The notes under the pieces were generated by a model. That model did no database searches. It was not told the DNA's origin and saw only the letters and a program-made list of their open reading frames with translations. This document shows, piece after piece, positions 15,189-22,670 of a DNA stretch of 25,283 nt. How positions within the stretch are numbered: the first letter of the stretch is position 1; each line of letters begins with the position of its first letter. The stretch spans positions 1-25,283 of the forward strand of contig DASWHX010000004.1 in assembly GCA_036397995.1 (NCBI GenBank). Reading direction: 5' to 3'. Position numbers and translations under genes: made by a program. The DNA is from DASWHX01 sp036397995 (lineage in GTDB: Bacteria; Bacteroidota; Bacteroidia; Cytophagales; Cyclobacteriaceae).

Positions 15189-15824
15189 TTATGATGTCAA
15201 GGCATAAATAACCAGATTCACGCCAAATTTTGTATTATCGTTCTTATACCATTTTTTGTTTCTGAAATCGTAATCCCATTCGCATCCGTAGTCTTTGTTG
15301 CTATAAAGTACGCCAATTCTTGTATTGATTTCCACTGCTTTCAAATAATCATGAACCAGGTCATCGCCCCAACCATTTAATTCCTGGGAAGTAGTGGGTG
15401 GTCCCTTTTCAAACCTAAAAAAGCAATTATATATTTGATGATTATCAGGCAGCTTTCTCAATATGCCTTTACCAAATATTCGAAGCATTTGTTCCTCAAA
15501 TGATTTGGCGAAGAGTCCGTCAATATCATGATTGCAGTCGTCTGCAAAAATAAATCCTCCATTTTCAACGTATCGTTTAAAATTTTTCGATTCCTTGTCA
15601 GTAAACTGTACTAATTTGTGACCGCTTAAGTAACAAAACGGAGAATAGAAAATTTCATCACTTGACAAGGGAATTACTTTCTCTTCGGTATCAACTTCAA
15701 GAGTTGTATACTCTATTAATGAATTCAGAATATTCGACGGCATTCTTTGATCCGTATCCCAATCACCTGACTCATATTGAAGTCTGGTGAAAAAAAACTT
15801 CTTCCTCAGCCCTATTATTTTCAA
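15189..15824 (-). CDS. DUF4159 domain protein, first gene of the MoxR operon
   Basis: A 211-residue protein recognised as DUF4159 by FFFTRLQYESGDWDTDQRMP at 10-29, GGFIFADDCNHDIDGLF in the middle and NGWGDDLVHDYL with VLYSNKDYGCEWDYDF near the end. The fold is thought to be amidotransferase-like; the biochemical role is unknown. The start is TTG at 15824: an in-frame TGA lies two codons upstream (15831-15833) and no ATG occurs before the domain. There is no signal peptide, so as annotated it is cytoplasmic, although many DUF4159 proteins elsewhere carry one. A small inverted repeat (15821-15826 with 15835-15840) covers the start codon. It leads the operon that ends at 8002. Confidence 0.88.
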   Translation of the reverse strand: MKIIGLRKKFFFTRLQYESGDWDTDQRMPSNILNSLIEYTTLEVDTEEKVIPLSSDEIFYSPFCYLSGHKLVQFTDKESKNFKRYVENGGFIFADDCNHDIDGLFAKSFEEQMLRIFGKGILRKLPDNHQIYNCFFRFEKGPPTTSQELNGWGDDLVHDYLKAVEINTRIGVLYSNKDYGCEWDYDFRNKKWYKNDNTKFGVNLVIYALTS

Positions 15825-15884
15825 TTCGAATCAAAATTGATTTACCTGGTAATTTGCAGAAAGCCGGATTACATGAACGGTCGT

Positions 15885-15922
15885 TTCTAAAAAAATATCC
15901 TCCAAAATAAAGGAGGATATTT
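15885..15922 (-). terminator. Strong Rho-independent terminator of the tldD-pmbA operon
   Basis: Bases 15893-15903 (AAATATCCTCC) pair perfectly over 11 bp with 15912-15922 (GGAGGATATTT) around an eight-base loop. Read on the minus strand, the stem is followed by a run of T ending near 15888. It lies 28 bases after the pmbA stop and separates that operon from the DUF4159-MoxR operon downstream, so the latter needs its own promoter in 15825-15884; I see no clear consensus there. Confidence 0.88.
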
Positions 15923-15949
15923 CATCAAAAACAATTCCTAAATCAAATT

Positions 15950-17266
15950 CTAAACTGCATCCGACAAACTTGTAAAGGTAAAGTCACGTACCTTCATGGC
16001 AGGAATGAGATTTCCGTTTACTCGTTGCTGCTTACCCAGGGCTTCCAGGTTATTAAGCATAATGACAGGACTTTCGTTAAATCTGAAGTTCTTAATGGGA
16101 TGTTTAATTTTACCATTTTCGATAAAGAAAGTTCCATCTCTTGTCAATCCCGTATATAGCAAAGTTTGTGGATCAACAGTACGGATATACCAAAACCGGG
16201 TCACAAGAATTCCCCGTGTTGTATCTTTGATAAGATCCTCCAGGGATGCATCTCCACCAACCATTATTCCATTACTTGGCCCTGGTACCGGCTCAACACC
16301 TTTTTGTTCGGCCCAGTATCGGCTATAGAAGAGATTCTTCACTATTCCGTTTTCAAGCCACATCGTTTTATTCAGTGGTTCTCCATTTCCATTCCAGGTG
16401 GCAGCGGGCACTTCAGGATGCAGTGGATCGCTGTATATGGTTACCCGCTCATCCACAATTTTCTCACCTTTTTTTGTTCCTCCTCCTTCTTTAGCGAGAA
16501 AACTTCTGCCTTCATCCGCATTCCGGGCATTGAAATTGAAAAGCATATTCTGTAGCAGATCATGTGCGGCGGCGGGTTCCAGGATAACCGTATATTTACC
16601 TGGTTCGATTGCCTGAGCTTCTTTTGAAAGTAATGCCTTGTCAATAGCAATCTTTGAGGCTTCTTCAGAATTAAATTTATTTACATCATTATAATCCCTG
16701 GTTACCCATCCTGAACCTGTTCCGTCATTGGATCGCATTGTTACTGTAAAATCTATGTTTGTTCTCCGGTTATACGCGAATAAACCTTTCGAATTCATCA
16801 TGGAATTCATGCTTACAGAATCATTGAAAAAACCCGCCGCTGTTATGTCACTTGTTCGCGCCGGACCAATACTTGATTCAGCCACTTTCGTTCGGTACTC
16901 AGCGGATATTTTTGCAGTGGATTCAACAAAGGATTTACTCTCAGCGAATTCCTGCGGACCTAAAATAGGTACGAATTCAGGATTTTCCGGAGATAATTGA
17001 GCCAGTTCCTCCGACCTTCGGATTACTTTCTCCAGGGATGCATCATCCAACTCATTAATGGTTGCGATTCCGGTTTTCTTTCCAAAACTGGACCCTGCCA
17101 CCAATTGAATATTGGATTGATATCCGCTCGTGCTTACTGTATTTCTCGCATACCTTATATTGCCTTCATCGGTAGAACCGAGATTTACTTCACATTCATC
17201 CGCCTTAGAAAAGCTTAACGCTTTTTGCAGAATCTGTTGTGCTTCGTCTTTTGTTAATATTGCCAT
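15950..17266 (-). CDS. pmbA: TldE/PmbA-family protein (TldD partner), no signal peptide
   Basis: A 438-residue PmbA/TldE homolog. In enterobacteria TldD and TldE form a heterodimer that degrades unfolded peptides and trims modified precursor peptides such as microcin; TldE itself lacks the zinc site, and here too no HExxxH is present. Family features include the N-terminal KADECEVNLGSTDEGNIRYARN segment, a serine-rich middle (FFNDSVSMNSMMNSKG), and the glycine-rich GPSNGIMVGGDASLEDLI near the end. The start ATG gives a typical cytoplasmic N-terminus (MAILTKDEAQQIL) without leader, although its neighbour TldD has a Tat signal. It follows tldD after 29 bases and is closed by the terminator at 15885-15922. 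Confidence 0.93.
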   Translation of the reverse strand: MAILTKDEAQQILQKALSFSKADECEVNLGSTDEGNIRYARNTVSTSGYQSNIQLVAGSSFGKKTGIATINELDDASLEKVIRRSEELAQLSPENPEFVPILGPQEFAESKSFVESTAKISAEYRTKVAESSIGPARTSDITAAGFFNDSVSMNSMMNSKGLFAYNRRTNIDFTVTMRSNDGTGSGWVTRDYNDVNKFNSEEASKIAIDKALLSKEAQAIEPGKYTVILEPAAAHDLLQNMLFNFNARNADEGRSFLAKEGGGTKKGEKIVDERVTIYSDPLHPEVPAATWNGNGEPLNKTMWLENGIVKNLFYSRYWAEQKGVEPVPGPSNGIMVGGDASLEDLIKDTTRGILVTRFWYIRTVDPQTLLYTGLTRDGTFFIENGKIKHPIKNFRFNESPVIMLNNLEALGKQQRVNGNLIPAMKVRDFTFTSLSDAV

Positions 17267-17295
17267 TTTTTTTATTCTTAAATTTGATAATTTGA

Positions 17296-18936
17296 TTAAA
17301 TGGTCCTACCGGTATTTATGACATTAACACCGTTAAATCTGGAAGTTGAACAGCCATGGGAAACCGCGCTAACCTGAGAAGGCTGTCCTTTACCATCGAA
17401 GAAGCTGCCAAAGAAACGATAATCACTTTCATCACAAATCTTCACGCAGGAATTCCAAAACTCCTGTGTATTAGATTGATAAGCTACATCATTCAACATG
17501 CCTTTTATTTCGCCATTTTCAATTTCGTAGAATAAAGTTCCACCAAACTGGAAATTATACCGCTGCTGGTCAATACTGTAAGAACCGCGGCCAATGATGT
17601 AAATACCTTTCTCTACATCCTTAACCATATCCATAGAAGAATACTTCTCGCTTCCTGATTTCAGAGACACGTTCGGCATTCTTTGGAATTGTACGTCATT
17701 CCAGCTTTGTGCATAACAGCAACCATGCGACGATTTTTCACCCAGAATATGAACTTGATCCCGAATGGCCTGATAATTGACCAGGATGCCTTCCTTTACC
17801 AGATCCCATTCCTTGCACTTAACTCCCTCGTCATCATATCCTACGGCACCCAGACTTCCTACCTGGGTTTTATCAGCTATGAAATTCACTAATTTACTTC
17901 CGTAGTTAAATGATTTTGATTCCCATTTTTCCATGGTAGCAAAACTTGTTCCCGCGTAATTCGCTTCATAGCCAAGGACACGATCCAATTCCAGCGGATG
18001 ACCTACACTTTCGTGGATGGTTAACCCGAGATGGTTGGGATCCAGAACCAAATCAAACTTCCCTGCTTCGACCGACTTGGCAGTAAGCATTTCTTTTGCC
18101 TGTTTAGCGGCTGCTGTGGCGTCTTCAATTATATCATAGTATTTACTGTAATGAATTAAGCCACCCGGTCCTTCCACTTTACCTGAAGCATCGCCACTCA
18201 TGTATTCATAACCCATTCCCATGGGAGCACTCAGCGACTGTCTTGTCTTAAATTTACCGGCAGCCCTGTCAACAGCAGTTACATTAAATGTCGGCCAGAT
18301 GCGGTGAACATCCTGATCAATATAAGAACCGTCTGAAGAGGCGAAATATTTTTGCTCATTTACCATGAAAAGCCCGGAGTTAACAAAACTCGCCCCATTT
18401 TCCATAGCGGAAGCATTTGCAGAAAGAAGTAGTTCTACTTTTTCTGAAACCGGGACTTCGAAGCAGTTTTTCTCAATGGGAGTTTTCCAGGCAACCTCAC
18501 CATGACTTTGAGCAGGCGCCAAAATAACAGGTTCCTTTTGAATTCTACTATTCGCTTTTGCAATAGAAACCGCCAATTCAGCAGCTTTCTTGATGGATTC
18601 GGGAGAAACATCATGAGTGGATGCAAATCCCCAGGTTCCATTGGCAATTACCCGCACTCCTATTCCAAAGGATTCGGTGCTTACCACGTTCTGAACTTTG
18701 TCTTCACGTGTAAATACGAATTGGTTTAAGTAGCGACCAATCCGTGTGTCAACATAAGTTGCCCCTAACGCCTTTGCGGAATTCAGGGCAATATCGGCCA
18801 GCTTTTTTTTGGCTGTGACATCCAAAAATGGTGTCAGCAATACCTCTTCTGATACAGGAGTGCCGAGTATGGGTATAGGTAGCATTGCAGCACCAACTCC
18901 AAGTCCTGTCCATTGAATAAATTCTCTGCGTTTCAA
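17296..18936 (-). CDS. tldD: TldD-family metalloprotease with Tat signal
   Basis: A 546-residue TldD homolog. The N-terminus reads MKRREFIQWTGLGVGAAMLP, a twin-arginine motif and hydrophobic stretch, then GTPVSEE, fitting Tat export and cleavage. The start is TTG 18936: an in-frame TAA lies four codons upstream and no ATG precedes the RR. The zinc site is HESVGH (308-313) in the usual TIHESVGHPLELDR context; a C-terminal HGCSTSRF Cys is the likely third ligand. Enterobacterial TldD is cytoplasmic, so this version should act in the periplasm. It is followed by pmbA. The 155-base spacer to the divergent dinB must hold its promoter. Confidence 0.94.
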   Translation of the reverse strand: MKRREFIQWTGLGVGAAMLPIPILGTPVSEEVLLTPFLDVTAKKKLADIALNSAKALGATYVDTRIGRYLNQFVFTREDKVQNVVSTESFGIGVRVIANGTWGFASTHDVSPESIKKAAELAVSIAKANSRIQKEPVILAPAQSHGEVAWKTPIEKNCFEVPVSEKVELLLSANASAMENGASFVNSGLFMVNEQKYFASSDGSYIDQDVHRIWPTFNVTAVDRAAGKFKTRQSLSAPMGMGYEYMSGDASGKVEGPGGLIHYSKYYDIIEDATAAAKQAKEMLTAKSVEAGKFDLVLDPNHLGLTIHESVGHPLELDRVLGYEANYAGTSFATMEKWESKSFNYGSKLVNFIADKTQVGSLGAVGYDDEGVKCKEWDLVKEGILVNYQAIRDQVHILGEKSSHGCCYAQSWNDVQFQRMPNVSLKSGSEKYSSMDMVKDVEKGIYIIGRGSYSIDQQRYNFQFGGTLFYEIENGEIKGMLNDVAYQSNTQEFWNSCVKICDESDYRFFGSFFDGKGQPSQVSAVSHGCSTSRFNGVNVINTGRTI

Positions 18937-19091
18937 GATTCTTAGTGTTTAGTTTGATTTTAGACCTATTCGTAAAAATGAGTCTTGATTTCTATTATTT
19001 TGCAAGATTTAAGTTAGTTTAAGCGGATCTCAATGACAAATTAATCTTTTATAAACGGCGTCATAACAGGCTGTTCAGTTAGTTTTTAACA

Positions 19092-20165
19092 ATGTTTAAG
19101 AAAATCATCCATATTGACATGGATGCATTCTATGCATCGGTGGAACAACGGGACAACCCCAACCTTGCCAATTTGCCGGTTGCAGTGGGCTGGGATTCAT
19201 CCAGAGGCGTTATTGCAACGGCAAGTTATGAAGCACGAAAATTTGGGGTTCGATCCGCGATGCTAGTTTCCGCCGGTAAAAAACTCTGCCCGGAATTGAT
19301 AATTGTTGAACCAAGAATGGATGCTTATAAAAATGCTTCTGTCCAGATTCGGTCCATCTTTGATGAATATACAGATCTGGTTGAACCCCTATCCCTTGAC
19401 GAGGCGTATCTGGATGTAACTAACAATAAGCTAAATCTGCGTAGTGCCACAATCATTGCAAGAGAAATCAAAAGAAAAATCAAGAACCAAACCCATTTAA
19501 CTGCTTCAGCCGGTATTTCAATCAACAAGTTTCTGGCAAAAATAGCGTCGGACATGAATAAGCCGGACGGACTAACCCTAATTCACCCAAACAAAGCTTT
19601 AGAATTCCTAAAGCAACTGAAAATAGAAAAATTTCATGGAATCGGAAAAGTCACTGCGCGAAGGATGAGAAATTTTGGAATATCGAAGGGAATAGACATT
19701 ATCCATTCCGGGGAAGAATTTATGTTGAAAAATTTCGGCAAGAACGGGAAGTTTTTCTTCCAGATTGCACAAGGAATAGACAACAGAGAGGTGAGCCCGG
19801 CAAGGGAGCGGAAATCGGTTAGCGTTGAAAATACTTTTGCCGAGGATCTGACGATCACAGAAGACATCCATTATGAATTAAGAAAGTTAGCTTATGTATT
19901 AGCCAAAAGGATCCATCGAAATCAATTTATAAGTAAAACTTTAACTCTAAAGATTAAATTTTCTGATTTCAAGATAATTAACAGAAGTAAGACAGGGGAT
20001 AATTTGATTGCTGATGAACAACAAATCAGAGAACTTGGTGAGTCAATGTTGGATCATATTCAAATTGAAAAAGGTGTACGGTTATTGGGACTTGGAGTGA
20101 CCAAACCCGGAGGTAATAAAGAAGATAGCGCAAATTCTCCCAGTCAATTGACCCTTGACTTCTAG
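19092..20165 (+). CDS. dinB: DNA polymerase IV (Y-family translesion polymerase)
   Basis: A 357-residue Y-family polymerase for lesion bypass. Catalytic acids are Asp9 in IHIDMDAFYASVE and the Asp-Glu pair in PLSLDEAYLD; Tyr14 takes the steric-gate position that excludes ribonucleotides. The thumb has helix-hairpin-helix residues in KFHGIGKVTARRM. The protein ends in QLTLDF, a beta-clamp binding motif as in other Pol IV enzymes. The start is ATG 19092; no Shine-Dalgarno or recognisable LexA box is visible in the spacer, so SOS control cannot be judged. The stop shares a CTAG (20162-20165) with the stop of the convergent rhomboid gene. Confidence 0.97.
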   Translation: MFKKIIHIDMDAFYASVEQRDNPNLANLPVAVGWDSSRGVIATASYEARKFGVRSAMLVSAGKKLCPELIIVEPRMDAYKNASVQIRSIFDEYTDLVEPLSLDEAYLDVTNNKLNLRSATIIAREIKRKIKNQTHLTASAGISINKFLAKIASDMNKPDGLTLIHPNKALEFLKQLKIEKFHGIGKVTARRMRNFGISKGIDIIHSGEEFMLKNFGKNGKFFFQIAQGIDNREVSPARERKSVSVENTFAEDLTITEDIHYELRKLAYVLAKRIHRNQFISKTLTLKIKFSDFKIINRSKTGDNLIADEQQIRELGESMLDHIQIEKGVRLLGLGVTKPGGNKEDSANSPSQLTLDF

Positions 20166-20722
20166 GAAACTTTACTGAACTTACTGTAGACAAAAGCGGT
20201 AGCTCCGCCCACCAGGGCACCAAAAAGGTGAGATTCCCAACTTATTCCATATTGTCCGGGGAAAATCCCATATACAAGAGTCCAGTACACGGATAAAATC
20301 ACAATGCTTATAAATATAGATTTCAGATCTTTCCTGAACAGTCCAAAGAAAACCAGGAAACCGGCCAGCGCGTATATAACTCCGCTGGCCCCAATATGGA
20401 AGGATTCACGGCCAAAAATCCAAACCAGTACTCCGGTTCCAAGGTAACATTGGATGAAAACTTTGCCCGCGATTCTTGAATAGAAGAAATATAAAGTTGT
20501 GCCAAGAAACAGTAGCGGAAAGGTATTTGAGGCAAGATGCATAAGATTTCCATGAATCAGAGGACCGGTAATAACTCCTATCAAACCAAACCAGGTTCTT
20601 GGGTAAATCCCAAAGATTCCTAAATCAAAGTTGACATATTTCTCTCCGGTATAAATAAGCCACATGAAGAAAACCATGCGGGAAGGGACGATAATTGCTT
20701 TACTAATGGTAGCTTCCCCCAT
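20162..20722 (-). CDS. Rhomboid intramembrane serine protease
   Basis: A 186-residue six-span membrane protease. The catalytic dyad is Ser113 in GASG (111-114) and His165 in ESHLFGALVGG. The oxyanion region HLASN (62-66, HxxxN) follows PLIHGNLMHLASN, typical of bacterial rhomboids. No cytoplasmic extra domain is attached. The gene starts one base after the stop of the TerB-like gene, so both are cotranscribed. The substrate is unknown. Its stop interlocks with that of dinB. Confidence 0.95.
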   Translation of the reverse strand: MGEATISKAIIVPSRMVFFMWLIYTGEKYVNFDLGIFGIYPRTWFGLIGVITGPLIHGNLMHLASNTFPLLFLGTTLYFFYSRIAGKVFIQCYLGTGVLVWIFGRESFHIGASGVIYALAGFLVFFGLFRKDLKSIFISIVILSVYWTLVYGIFPGQYGISWESHLFGALVGGATAFVYSKFSKVS

Positions 20723-20723
20723 T

Positions 20724-21191
20724 CTATAGCTGCGATGGGTCTTTAATCATTTTGAGATCAATCACTCTTGATTCCTCATATCCAACGGACATAAAGCCGA
20801 AAACGCCGCCAGATGACTCCGCGATCCTTAACGCGATTTCTATCAGGCTCTCATAAAATCTTATGCTAAAATTCTTATCCAGCTTTGGAAAGATTGAATT
20901 CAACTTCTTCAATTCATCGGTAATCATATCCGTACGCTTAATAGTATTTGAAGGAAACTCATGCAGCAAGACCTTCAATTTGTCTTCAACGTCTTCAGCA
21001 ACAAGAGTGTAATAATCAACCAATTCCTTCCTTGATTTCTGAGGTCTCAGCGTTATAATATTTACCGCTTCCTTCAGCTCGGACCTGTCAACTGTATCGT
21101 CAGCTCCGGCTACTAATATGGCAGTGAGCAATGGGGCTTTAAACATCAGGTCAACCTCATCATTATTAAGTTTCTCAAATTCAGGAATCAT
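20724..21191 (-). CDS. Hypothetical protein, possibly TerB-like helical domain
   Basis: A 155-residue soluble, mostly helical protein. The segment LLTAILVAGADDTVDRSELKEAVNIITLR (starting near residue 20) resembles the acidic first helices of TerB-like proteins, which are recalled as a metal-binding or membrane-associated fold; the remainder, including RFYESLIEIALRIAESSGG, fits a helical bundle. The match is a visual impression, not a confident assignment. It is transcribed with the rhomboid protease one base downstream. It diverges from the response-regulator gene across 123 bases. The start ATG 21191 is the first in frame. Confidence 0.6.
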   Translation of the reverse strand: MIPEFEKLNNDEVDLMFKAPLLTAILVAGADDTVDRSELKEAVNIITLRPQKSRKELVDYYTLVAEDVEDKLKVLLHEFPSNTIKRTDMITDELKKLNSIFPKLDKNFSIRFYESLIEIALRIAESSGGVFGFMSVGYEESRVIDLKMIKDPSQL

Positions 21192-21229
21192 AATCAGGTA
21201 AGTTTACTTCAAAGTAATAAAATACGTTG

Positions 21230-21261
21230 TTTGTAATGAATTTTGAACAATTTTATCTTTT
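21230..21261 (+). promoter_or_regulatory. Candidate promoter of the two-component operon
   Basis: TTTG at 21230-21233 and TATCTTTT at 21254-21261 are separated by 20 bases, as in Bacteroidota housekeeping promoters (TTTG, 19-21 bases, TAnnTTTG); only the last G of the -7 element is missing. Transcription would start near 21266-21270, about 45 bases before ATG 21315. The element overlaps the repeats at 21241-21276. Confidence 0.4.
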
Positions 21262-21276
21262 TTTTTGAACAGTTTT
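21241..21276 (+). repeat. Two 14-bp direct repeats 22 bp apart (possible operator)
   Basis: TTTTGAACAATTTT (21241-21254) and TTTTGAACAGTTTT (21263-21276) agree at 13 of 14 positions, with a centre-to-centre distance of 22 bp, about two helical turns. The first lies in the spacer of the candidate promoter and the second just downstream. That arrangement suits a dimer binding the same DNA face; which protein binds is unknown. Confidence 0.5.
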
Positions 21277-21314
21277 CAAGGAATTAACCAATAAATTAGG
21301 GTAACATTATTCTT

Positions 21315-22664
21315 ATGGAAGAGCCATTACCGTTTAAGATTTTTGTAATCGAAGATGATCCAACCTATCGAAAGTTTTTGGAGTACGTTTTGAGTTTAAA
21401 TCCGGACTTCGAGGTTAGCACGTTTGAGAATGGTAAAAGTTTCATAGAAAGCCTTGATAAGAATCCCAGCCTGGTAACCCTGGACTACTCCCTTCCGGAT
21501 ATTAAAGGGGAGGATGTACTATCTTATATAAAAAAATACAATCCTGATATACCTGTGATAGTAATTTCTGCACAGGAGAAGATTGGAACAGCAGTGAGTC
21601 TTCTCAAACTTGGCGCTTTTGATTACATTGTAAAGGATGATGAAACGAAAGACAAACTACTTAACACAATAAATAACGCTCGAAGAAATATTTCCCTGAT
21701 CACCGAAATAGTCAGTTTAAGAAGAGAGATATCTGAGAAATATGAGTTCAGCAAAAGTATTATCGGAAATAGTAAGGCAATTAAAGATGTTTTTAAGTTA
21801 TTGGAAAAAGCTGTTTCCACTAACATCACTGTTTCCATTACTGGAGAAACCGGAACTGGAAAGGAATTGGTGGCCAAGGCAATTCATTACAATTCAGCCA
21901 GAAAGAACAAGAAATTTGTAGCCGTGAATATTGCCGCCATACCAAAAGAATTAATTGAAAGTGAATTATTTGGACATGAAAAGGGAGCCTTTACAGGTGC
22001 GGCGTCGCGCAGGCTGGGGAGATTTGAAGATGCCAATCGAGGTACAATTTTTCTGGATGAAATTGGAGAAATGGATATTAATCTTCAAGCAAAGCTATTG
22101 AGAGTTTTGCAGGAAAAGGAAATTTCCAGGATTGGCGGGAATGAAGTGATTAAACTTGATGTAAGAGTGATAGTGGCAACCCACAAGGATCTCCCGGAGG
22201 AAGTTAGTAAAGGCAATTTTCGGGAAGACTTATTTTACAGACTCCTTGGCCTTCCTGTACATTTACCTCCCCTGCGGGAACGCGATAATGATATAATTCT
22301 TATTGCAAAATCATTGCTGAGAAATTTCTGTAAAGAAAACAGGATTCCCGAGATCCAAATTAGCGTGGCGGCACAGGAAAAATTGATGCAATATTCTTTT
22401 CCGGGAAATGTACGCGAACTGAAATCAATTATTGAGTTAGCCGCAGTTATGTGTAATGGGGAATCCATAAATTCTGATGATCTTAAATTTGGCAACCTGG
22501 CGCGTCTGGAAAAATTACTCACTGAGGAACTCACTCTTAGGGAGCTCAATATTAAAGTGATTAAATATTATCTTGAAAAATATGACAGCAACGTAAAACT
22601 TGTTGCCGATAAACTGGGTATTGGAAAATCAAGTATTTACCGTTACCTCAATAATGAACAATGA
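21315..22664 (+). CDS. NtrC-family sigma-54-dependent response regulator
   Basis: A 449-residue regulator with three parts. The receiver domain has acidic pocket EDD (13-15), phosphoacceptor Asp57 (VTLDYSLPD), Ser85 and Lys107. The AAA+ domain has Walker A GETGTGKE (177-184), the sigma-54 contact loop GAFTGA (224-229), Walker B FLDEIGEM with Asp248 and Glu249, and REDLFYRL arginines. A Fis-type helix-turn-helix ends the protein (KLVADKLGIGKSSIYRYL). It should activate RNA polymerase with sigma-54 at promoters carrying -24/-12 elements; I found no such element in this window. It is followed after six bases by a hybrid kinase, its probable phosphodonor. Repeats at 21241-21276 lie upstream. Confidence 0.97.
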   Translation: MEEPLPFKIFVIEDDPTYRKFLEYVLSLNPDFEVSTFENGKSFIESLDKNPSLVTLDYSLPDIKGEDVLSYIKKYNPDIPVIVISAQEKIGTAVSLLKLGAFDYIVKDDETKDKLLNTINNARRNISLITEIVSLRREISEKYEFSKSIIGNSKAIKDVFKLLEKAVSTNITVSITGETGTGKELVAKAIHYNSARKNKKFVAVNIAAIPKELIESELFGHEKGAFTGAASRRLGRFEDANRGTIFLDEIGEMDINLQAKLLRVLQEKEISRIGGNEVIKLDVRVIVATHKDLPEEVSKGNFREDLFYRLLGLPVHLPPLRERDNDIILIAKSLLRNFCKENRIPEIQISVAAQEKLMQYSFPGNVRELKSIIELAAVMCNGESINSDDLKFGNLARLEKLLTEELTLRELNIKVIKYYLEKYDSNVKLVADKLGIGKSSIYRYLNNEQ

Positions 22665-22670
22665 TAATTT

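Noticed and set aside
15821..15840. A TTCGAATC stretch resembling a tRNA T-loop
   Set aside because: No acceptor, D or anticodon stems can be folded around it, and it overlaps the DUF4159 start.
18978..19022. A 14-codon ORF in the tldD-dinB spacer
   Set aside because: Short, AT-rich, with no start context or coupling; most likely random.
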